Positions 1 through 6,000 of a DNA stretch of 6,106 nt are shown here, piece by piece (position 1 is the first letter of the stretch; the number at the start of each line of letters is the position of its first letter). The position numbers were made by a program, and so were the translations under genes. The notes under the pieces are model-generated. The model searched no databases, was not told the DNA's origin, and was given only the letters and a program-made list of their open reading frames with translations. The stretch is from Flavobacteriales bacterium UBA4474. Lineage in GTDB: Bacteria; Bacteroidota; Bacteroidia; Flavobacteriales_D; Sanyastnellaceae. The DNA lies in NCBI GenBank assembly GCA_002389295.1, contig DGOE01000002.1:1-6106 (forward strand), in the 5' to 3' direction.

Positions 1-498
1 ATCCTGATCTGTGGCCCCGGCCATGTCCAGCCCTCCCCCGTCGTGCCAAGGCCCCACAAAACCGAGATCCACTGCGCCAGACTGGCCCCAAGTGGTGTCC
101 ATTTCATCCGCCTGAAAGGCCCGGATGCGCCAGACATTGGACAGTACAGTATCCGATGCCACGGGCGCCTCGGAAAACAAGAACCAGCGGTCTTCAAAGA
201 AGCTGGTCCGCAGGTCCACCGGGGTTTCTCCTTGAAAGCCCGAACCGGTCCACAAAGGGCTGCCATTGGATGCAGAAAATCCGCGCCACCTCACCTCAGC
301 CGTGCCACTGGAATCATAAGCGGCGCTGAGCATCACCACGCTGCCGTTTGTCCGGTCAAGGGCGACGGGCACCTCCCACCGGTCGGAGGCACCGATCTGC
401 CGTCCGCCTTCGGACCAGTTGTTGTCCAGCACCCATTGGGCTCCGCAGGTCAGCGACCCACACAAACAGATCAACAGGAGCGCTGGACGCATCTTCAT
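1..498 (-). CDS. Secreted protein with Delta-60-like repeat motifs, N-terminal part (3' end outside window)
   Basis: The reading frame is open from the ATG at 498 to the window edge, giving 166 residues with no stop; the C-terminus lies outside. Residues 1-20 look like a signal peptide: Lys and Arg near the start, the hydrophobic stretch ALLLICLCGSL, then a likely cleavage after CGA before QW. The Cys before GA follows Thr, so a lipobox is unlikely. The mature part resembles Delta-60 repeat beta-propeller proteins: VLDNNWSEGGRQIG (about 23-36) and MDTTWGQSGAVDLGF (about 133-147) fit the family's LDxxFGxxG pattern, with Trp for Phe, and RTNGSVVM (49-56) sits where that family has DGKIVV. The start overlaps the stop of the upstream YHYH gene in an ATGA, suggesting translational coupling; a second in-frame ATG lies at 492. 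No SD-like sequence is visible. That it is a real secreted protein is well supported; the Delta-60 assignment is tentative, and the function is unknown. Confidence 0.75.
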   Translation of the reverse strand, partial: MKMRPALLLICLCGSLTCGAQWVLDNNWSEGGRQIGASDRWEVPVALDRTNGSVVMLSAAYDSSGTAEVRWRGFSASNGSPLWTGSGFQGETPVDLRTSFFEDRWFLFSEAPVASDTVLSNVWRIRAFQADEMDTTWGQSGAVDLGFVGPWHDGGGLDMAGATDQD

Positions 499-1862
499 GG
501 GCGCAATATCAGCAAGGTGTGTTGCCCGGTGTGCAGGTCCTTGCAGCAATACGTGCCCGACGGCCAACCGACGAGGCTCACGCCATTGGATAGCACACTG
601 CGTGGCCATTCGGCCACACACCTCCCCACGGCATCGTAGACGGCCACCGCGGCCGGCAACCGGCCGGCAAAGCGCACCTGGTCCCGCACGGGATTGGGGT
701 AGGCATAAAAGTCCGCCGGCTGGTGCAGCGCCTCGGACACGCCGCTGACCGAGCCGGTCCAGGTCTCCACCTCTTCATCGATGGTCACATTGGTCCCACC
801 GCCGCCACCGGGCCCACCGCCACCGCCGAAGTTGTCGGTCTCCACCACGCCGCGATAGGCGGGGTAGAAATAGGGGTATTGTCCATTGTGGTCTTCGTCC
901 ACAGTCGCCCAGTAAGCGTAAATGCCGTCTGGATACTCCGGGGTCACCGAAAAACGGCCATTGAAGACGTCGAGGTGACCAGCACCCTCCACGTATTCAT
1001 GGTCCTCGATGTACGCCCCCAGAACGGCTGCGATGGGTGCCGCCCCAGGCGGAATGGCGGGCGTGACGAGTTCATCGACGTCCGGTCCGTATTGATTGGG
1101 GGCGAGCGCCGTGCCATCGGCCAAGGTGTGGCGCACGCTGATGTCGCGCAGTTGCCAGCTGGTTTCCATGCGGGCAATCCCGCCTGATCCGTCCGCGTTG
1201 GCGAAGCCATAGGGCCCATAAATGGGGTAACCATCAAAGGCAAAGCCAATGAGCGGGCTGTGGGCTTCCATGTCGATGGCAAACAGCGCAGCGCTGGGGA
1301 AATCCCCGCAAACGTCGCTGGTTGGCGCAAAGCTGTCGTCGAAGGCAGTGGGCACCTGGTGGTGGTGATAGCGGCCCATGGCGGGGTGGCCCTTGGCACA
1401 GTCGAATCCGTCATTTTCGAAAAACGCGCCGTTCTGGTGCCAGATGCCTTGGTTGTTGTAGCTGAAAGCATCTTGGGCATTGAAAATGGGCACGCCGTTG
1501 ATGAGCACCCCGGTTTGACCGAGGCCGGTTGCCGTGCCTCCAGTGGGCCCTTCCTCGGGGTTCCGGGGAATCTGAAAGAGGTAGTCCTGGGCCGTGGCCA
1601 ACGAAGGATTGCCATCGGGAAACGGCGACGTCGCATAGCGCGGGATGCCATTGGCCTGCACGTAAACGCTGTTTTCGCTGAATTGCACGAGCAGAACATC
1701 GCACGCTTCCTGCATCTGGATCAGGTCGTTGCCGTCCCAATATTGGCCCGTCGCCCCATCCGTATTGAGCAACCAAGACGTCAATTCTGCTTGACAAAAA
1801 GCCGCCATGGGCAACAGAAGAAGGACGCAAAAGTGGAAGAATCGCATGGAAGACAGACGCAT
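495..1862 (-). CDS. YHYH-domain secreted protein with T9SS type A sorting domain
   Basis: A 455-residue exported protein. Residues 1-24 form a signal peptide (hydrophobic core FCVLLLLPMAAFC, likely cleavage before QAE). If translation starts at Met6 (ATG at 1847), the signal peptide is still intact and closer to usual length. The central part matches the YHYH family: GHPAMGRYHHHQVP at 158-171 holds the histidine motif (here YHHH rather than YHYH) and IGFAFDGYPIYGPYG at 205-219 is the second signature. A glycine-rich linker (346-356) follows, then a C-terminal Por secretion/T9SS sorting domain from about 383: FYAYPNPVRDQVRF at 385-398, VYDAVGRCV at 408-416, and a final GTY segment at 436-438. 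Such domains direct export across the outer membrane and are then cleaved. The catalytic or binding role of YHYH proteins is not established; the His cluster suggests metal binding (inference). The gene is probably first in a two-gene unit, overlapping the next by 4 nt. Confidence 0.92.
   Translation of the reverse strand: MRLSSMRFFHFCVLLLLPMAAFCQAELTSWLLNTDGATGQYWDGNDLIQMQEACDVLLVQFSENSVYVQANGIPRYATSPFPDGNPSLATAQDYLFQIPRNPEEGPTGGTATGLGQTGVLINGVPIFNAQDAFSYNNQGIWHQNGAFFENDGFDCAKGHPAMGRYHHHQVPTAFDDSFAPTSDVCGDFPSAALFAIDMEAHSPLIGFAFDGYPIYGPYGFANADGSGGIARMETSWQLRDISVRHTLADGTALAPNQYGPDVDELVTPAIPPGAAPIAAVLGAYIEDHEYVEGAGHLDVFNGRFSVTPEYPDGIYAYWATVDEDHNGQYPYFYPAYRGVVETDNFGGGGGPGGGGGTNVTIDEEVETWTGSVSGVSEALHQPADFYAYPNPVRDQVRFAGRLPAAVAVYDAVGRCVAEWPRSVLSNGVSLVGWPSGTYCCKDLHTGQHTLLILRP
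799..833 (-). repeat. GC-rich low-complexity segment encoding a polyglycine linker
   Basis: Runs of CCACCG/CCGCCA on the plus strand encode GGGGGPGGGGG (residues 346-356 of the YHYH protein). It separates the YHYH domain from the T9SS sorting domain and is probably a flexible spacer. Its low complexity makes it a plausible site for length variation between strains. Confidence 0.75.
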
Positions 1863-1888
1863 GAGCGAAAGTTGGGTTTAATTGCCCC
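1863..1888. promoter_or_regulatory. Very short divergent intergenic region
   Basis: Only 26 bp separate the start of the minus-strand YHYH gene from the start of the plus-strand DksA-like gene (41 bp if the YHYH protein starts at Met6). The stretch contains an AT-rich TTTAATT core but no recognisable Bacteroidota TTTG / TAnnTTTG promoter and no SD. Regulatory elements for at least one gene must extend into the neighbouring coding sequence. This marks the region; I do not identify a defined promoter. Confidence 0.3.
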
Positions 1889-2224
1889 ATGCTTTCTAAT
1901 GAGGAAAAAGAAAAAGTCAAGATCGCCATTCTGAAGAAGGCCCAAGATTTGGATGAGCGCATCGCCGAATACCGCGAACTCACCAAGCCCATCCCGCCCA
2001 GCGAGGCTATAGGACGGGTGAGCCGCATGGATGCGATCAACAACAAATCGGTCAACGAAGCCGCGTTGCGGCAAGTGGAGAAGCAAAGACAGGGGCTGGA
2101 CCGCGCCCTGCAGAGAATGGATGACGACCGTTTTGGACTCTGCACCCGCTGTGGGGAGCCCATTCCCATGGGCCGCCTGATGCTGATGCCCGGCGCCCTG
2201 ACTTGCGTCCGCTGCGCGGGCTAA
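1889..2224 (+). CDS. DksA/TraR-family C4 zinc-finger protein
   Basis: A 111-residue cytoplasmic protein of the DksA/TraR family, whose members bind RNA polymerase in the secondary channel and modulate initiation, often with ppGpp. Residues 1-35 and 45-79 are strongly helical and charged, fitting the antiparallel coiled coil. The C-terminus carries a C4 zinc finger: CTRC (Cys85, Cys88) and CVRC (Cys106, Cys109), with the family-typical FGLC, GEPIPMGRL and MP between. The sequence AIGRVSRMDAINNKSVNEA (40-58) is typical of Bacteroidota members. The protein is shorter than E. coli DksA (151 residues), closer to TraR-like proteins in build, and the DxxDxA tip motif of DksA is not clearly present. 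The only plausible start is the ATG at 1889; no SD is visible. It is followed 54 bp later by the YciO-like gene on the same strand. The family call is firm; the regulatory target is unknown. Confidence 0.93.
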   Translation: MLSNEEKEKVKIAILKKAQDLDERIAEYRELTKPIPPSEAIGRVSRMDAINNKSVNEAALRQVEKQRQGLDRALQRMDDDRFGLCTRCGEPIPMGRLMLMPGALTCVRCAG

Positions 2225-2278
2225 AGAAAGTGTCTTGACCTCTTGTCGCATCGTCGGCTTTTTGCGACCTTGATGAAC

Positions 2279-2899
2279 ATGCTCATCGACATTCACCAAG
2301 AGACGCCCGAACAGCGCAAAATTGACGTGGCCGTGCAACTCCTCAAGAAGGATGGCGTGGTCATTATCCCGACAGATTCAGTCTATAGTTTTGCTTGTGT
2401 ATTGGGCTCTTCCAAGGCCTTGGAGAAGATGATGCGGCTGCGGGATTTGACCCCCGCAGAAGCCAATTTTTCGCTGATATGCAAGGACTTGAGTCAAATG
2501 AGCGAATACGTCGCCCCCCTTCCCCAGCCCATTTTCAAACTCATGAAGCGCGCCCTTCCCGGCCCGTTTACGTTTATCCTTGACGCGGGGACGAGGGTGC
2601 CCCGGATCTTCAGGAAATCCAAGCGTGAAGTCGGCATCCGCATTCCGGATCACGCCATTCCAAAAGCCCTGATTGAATCTCTGGGCAAGCCCTTGGTGGT
2701 GAGCTCTGTCCCGCGCGAGTCAGACGACATCGAGTACCTGACGGACCCCGGGCTTGTTCATGAGAAATACGCCTTGCGGGTGGATGCCGTCATCGGTGGT
2801 GGCTTGGGACATCTCGACCCTTCTACAGTGATCGATTGCACCCATGGAGAGCCTGTAGTCCTGCGGGAAGGCCGGGGTGTTTTGCAAGGATTGTTGTAG
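2279..2899 (+). CDS. Sua5/YciO/YrdC-family protein, YciO-like
   Basis: With the start at ATG 2279 the protein has 206 residues, about the length of E. coli YciO, and begins MLIDIHQETPEQRKIDVAVQ, which lines up with the YciO N-terminus. An ATG at 2273 and a TTG at 2243 are in frame upstream but add nothing conserved. The family fold binds ATP and L-threonine; TsaC/Sua5 members make threonylcarbamoyl-AMP for tRNA t6A. Recognisable segments are GVVIIPTDSVYSFAC (26-40), ANFSLICKDLSQMSEY (62-77), LMKRALPGPFTFIL (88-101), VGIRIPDH (118-125), and STVIDCTHGEPVVLREGRG (182-200). The KR...KP loop of TsaC/Sua5 is replaced by RLRDLTPAEANFSL, as in YciO, so automated labels of threonylcarbamoyl-AMP synthase should be treated with care; E. 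coli YciO is not an effective substitute for TsaC. It may be co-transcribed with the DksA-like gene. Family membership is certain, the exact reaction less so. Confidence 0.9.
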   Translation: MLIDIHQETPEQRKIDVAVQLLKKDGVVIIPTDSVYSFACVLGSSKALEKMMRLRDLTPAEANFSLICKDLSQMSEYVAPLPQPIFKLMKRALPGPFTFILDAGTRVPRIFRKSKREVGIRIPDHAIPKALIESLGKPLVVSSVPRESDDIEYLTDPGLVHEKYALRVDAVIGGGLGHLDPSTVIDCTHGEPVVLREGRGVLQGLL

Positions 2900-2905
2900 T
2901 CCTGA

Positions 2906-2923
2906 GGGTGAATCACTTCACCT
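2906..2923 (+). terminator. Possible terminator hairpin after the YciO-like gene
   Basis: GGTGAA (2907-2912) and TTCACC (2917-2922) form a perfect 6-bp stem closed by a TCAC loop, with a G-T wobble extending it at the base. It starts 7 nt after the TAG stop. There is no U-tract directly behind it; the nearest T run begins about 27 nt downstream. It is a modest candidate for an intrinsic terminator or 3'-end stabilising hairpin. Confidence 0.3.
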
Positions 2924-2985
2924 GAAGATTGTTGGGAATTTGTTGTCGCTTTTTTCCGGACGGAATATATGTCCTTCGAATGGTT

Positions 2986-2991
2986 TATAAT
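2986..2991 (+). promoter_or_regulatory. TATAAT-like box upstream of the large secreted-protein gene
   Basis: TATAAT lies in an AT-rich stretch 106 bp before the ATG at 3098, directly before the ACTTCAAATCGAAGT palindrome. No TTGACA or TTTG element sits at the expected distance, and Bacteroidota normally use TAnnTTTG at -7. A weaker match to that consensus, TACTTTAG, lies at about 3071-3078, but it is only 20 bp from the ATG. Either assignment is tentative. Confidence 0.2.
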
Positions 2992-2993
2992 AC

Positions 2994-3008
2994 ACTTCAA
3001 ATCGAAGT
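2994..3008. repeat. ACTTC-N5-GAAGT palindrome
   Basis: ACTTC (2994-2998) and GAAGT (3004-3008) are perfect inverted repeats around AAATC, immediately after the TATAAT-like box. A related element, ACTTCA-CC-TGAAGA, lies at 2915-2928, and a GAAGTAGG octamer occurs twice (3004-3011 and 3038-3045). The spacing and position suggest an operator, but short palindromes are common by chance. Confidence 0.25.
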
Positions 3009-3097
3009 AGGAGCTTTCTAATTCAGCGTAGGACAGTGAAGTAGGGCCGCGTGTATGACAAGTGAAACTTTACTTTAGGGCAAACCGAATTGTTCTG

Positions 3098-6000
3098 ATG
3101 CGTTTCACGACCAAAGCCGTGCGGATATCCGCCGTTTTCAGCGTTTTCTTTTTTTGCATTTGCCTGAGCCCACTCAGTGCGCAAGAATCGACCGACGTCA
3201 CTCCACTGACCCAAGCGAGCTATCTCGATCTCCGAGACGACCCCGATGCCAATTTTTTTGACATCAAAGCGGCCTTTGAAGCTTATTGGGCAGATAAGGA
3301 AATCACCAAGGGATGTGGCTACAAGCCCTTCATGCGATGGATTCACCACACCGAGCCGCTCGTGTCTCCTTCTGGAGCACTCCCCTCCAACGAGGTGATC
3401 GAGAACTCCGGTCGTGTCTACACCCCGCCTTCTGCGGCGAGCATGATGAACCCGGCCTGGCAATCGCTGGGCCCCGTTTCCCGCCCTCCAGCAGGCCCCT
3501 ATGCTTACGCCGGTGGTGTCGGCAGAATCAACAAGGTGCGGGTCGACCCCAACAACGCCAATGTGTACTTCGGTTGTGCACCTGGTGGCGGCATCTGGAA
3601 GACCACCGATGCGGGATCCAATTGGAACCTGCTGTACCCCGATGCGACGGATGAGGTCCCGTCGATCGGTTTCACGGACATCGCCATCGACCACGCCAAC
3701 AGCAACATCCTTTACGCTGCAGCTGGCGACGACGACGGTTTGGACACCTACGGACTGGGCATCATGAAGTCCACCGATGGGGGCATCACCTGGACGCAAT
3801 CCTATGCGCCCACACAGGGCTCCTTCACGATGGGGCGTATCCTCATCTCACCAACCAACAGCAACCTGATCATGGCGGCTGCCCGCTACGGGCTGCTCCG
3901 CTCCACGGACGCCGGCGCTACCTGGGGCTACGCCACCGGAACGGCGGGTACCCGTTTCCGCGACATCGAATTCCAGCCGGGGAACGACAATTTGGTTTAT
4001 GCTTCCAGCCCCTCCGGATTCTGGAAGAGTTCGGATGGCGGCGCGACGTGGAGCCAAAAGGCCCTCCCGGCTGAAGCTTCCGGGATGCAACGGAACGCCA
4101 TTTGCGTGACCCCAGCGGACGCCAACCGCGTCTACATGATTGCCTCGGCCAGCTCCAACAGCGCCATGTTGGGCTTCTTCCGTTCCAACGACGCCGGCGA
4201 GACCTGGTCCACCATGTCGGGAACTTCTCCCAACTTGTTGGGCTATTCAGAGACAGGAGCCGCGGGTAATGGTCAGGGATGGTACGACCTCTGCGTCGAC
4301 GCCAGCCACGTCAATGCCGATATCGTCATTGTGGGCGGAATCAATGTGTGGCGGAGCACCAATGGCGGATCGAACTGGAGCATCAGCGGCCACTGGCTTG
4401 GCAACGGCGGTGCTGCAGAAGTGCACGCCGATGTGCACGGCATTACTTACGACGGCAGCACTGCGATTGTCGGATGTGATGGCGGCATTTATAAAACCAC
4501 TGACGACGGTGTGAACTACACCGACATTACCAATGGCCTGAGCATCGGCCAGTTCTATCAGGTCGGCGTGGCGCAGGATGCCGCCAACCTTGTGGCCGGC
4601 GGATTGCAGGACAACGGCACCATCCTCATGGATGGCTCGGCCACCTGGACGGACATCCGGGGTGCCGATGGATTCGAGGTCTACGTGATGAACAACTCCG
4701 ACTTTGACGGAGGTGAGCTCTTTTACGGCTGTTACCAATACGGTGCCTTCTACCGCATCGCCAATGGAACCAGCTTCGTGGACATCGCAGGTTCCGGAGG
4801 AACCGGTGTCAACGCGCAGGGAGATTGGGAGACGCCTTTTGAAAAAGACCCCGATGCCGACGGTACCGTGTACATCGCCAAGGACGGCGTCTGGAAGTCC
4901 ACGGACTTCGGCAGCAACTGGACCTTCCTCGGTGGCCCCGGGGTGGGCAACCTCGAGAACCTGGCGATTTCCTGGCTCGACCCGAATCGGATCTACGTAT
5001 CCAAGGGAAGTGCCATGTACACATCCTCGAACGGCGGATCAACGTTCACGGCCATCAGCGGACTGCCCGGCGTGTTCATCTCGGACATCCTCATCGACCC
5101 GACCGATGCCTCGCGCGTCTTTGTGAGCCAAAGCACGTTCACGGGCACGCAGGTCCACGTCTCCACCAACGCAGGTGCATCCTGGACTGCCATGGACGCC
5201 GGGCTGCCCAATGCACCGGCCAACTGCCTCGTTTACCGCAGCTTCTCCAACGATGAGATCTACGCTGGAACCGGCGTGGGCATCTACAAGTGGAACGGAA
5301 GCAGCTGGGAGGACTTCAATGTGGCCATGCCCAATGTGGAAGTCTACGACCTGGAAATTCAGGAAACGGAGAACGAATTGTACGCCGGCACTTACGGCCG
5401 CGGCATGTGGAGCGCCAGCCTTGGCGCATTGGCGGGCTGCACCGATCCGACGGCGTGCAATTACAATGTGGAGGCCACTGTCGATGATGGGTCTTGTGCC
5501 ACCAATGATGCCTGCGGCGTTTGCGGGGGAGACAATAGCTCTTGCGGAGGCTGTACCGACCCTACGGCCTGCAACTATGACGCAACCGCCACCGTTGACG
5601 ATGCATCCTGCGTTGCTGGCGGCCTGCAGACCTTCACCATGACACTCACTACGGACCAGTATGGCGGCGAAACAACCTGGGATGTGAAGGATGCATCAGA
5701 CAATGTGGTCATGTCAGGCAGCGGCTACGCAGGTAATTCGTCGTACACGATCACAGAAGAACTTTGTGGCGGATGCTATACCCTGACCATCAATGACAGC
5801 TACGGCGATGGTATATGCTGTTTATACGGAGCAGGCAGTTACAGCCTGGATGTGAGCGGCACGGTGGTGGCCTCAGGTGGTGATTTTGGTTTTAGTGAGG
5901 TCACCAATTTCTGTTTTCTCTTAGGCTGCACGGACAACACGGCCTGCAACTACGACGCGACCGCCACCATTGACGACGGCTCTTGCGAGTCGCTCAGCTG

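Larger units (their letters stand above)
2900..3097. other. Intergenic region between the YciO-like gene and the large propeller gene
   Basis: These 198 bp contain no convincing ORF. The stretch is visibly more AT-rich than its flanks. It holds a hairpin just after the stop codon, a run of six T at about 2950-2955, a TATAAT-like box, two ACTTC/GAAG palindromes and a repeated GAAGTAGG octamer, each described separately. It probably holds the end of the upstream transcript and the promoter of the large secreted protein. Confidence 0.6.

Noticed and set aside
43..639. 198-codon plus-strand ORF at the left edge
   Set aside because: The minus strand encodes a signal-peptide protein overlapping the YHYH stop codon and the YHYH C-terminal sorting domain; the plus-strand product has no recognisable features.
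1260..1934. 224-codon plus-strand ORF antisense to the YHYH gene
   Set aside because: It overlaps a well-supported gene with signal peptide, YHYH motif and T9SS domain; its translation has no recognisable domain and it arises from GC-rich codon bias.
1411..2169. 252-codon minus-strand ORF spanning the divergent gap
   Set aside because: It is antisense to the DksA-like gene and shares sequence with the YHYH gene in another frame; its translation shows no recognisable family motifs.
2235..2263. TTGACC as a possible -35 element for the YciO-like gene
   Set aside because: No -10 or TAnnTTTG element at a suitable distance downstream.
2245..2268. GTCGCA/TGCGAC inverted repeat between the DksA-like and YciO-like genes
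   Set aside because: Only 6 bp of stem around a 12-nt loop and no T run after it; too weak to call a terminator.
3023..3799. 258-codon minus-strand ORF opposite the start of the large propeller gene
   Set aside because: The plus strand there encodes a signal peptide, conserved helical segment and Asp boxes; the antisense product is featureless.
4247..4738. 163-codon minus-strand ORF inside the propeller gene
   Set aside because: It is a shadow of the repetitive propeller coding sequence; low-complexity Val/Asp/Ala-rich translation without a signal or domain.
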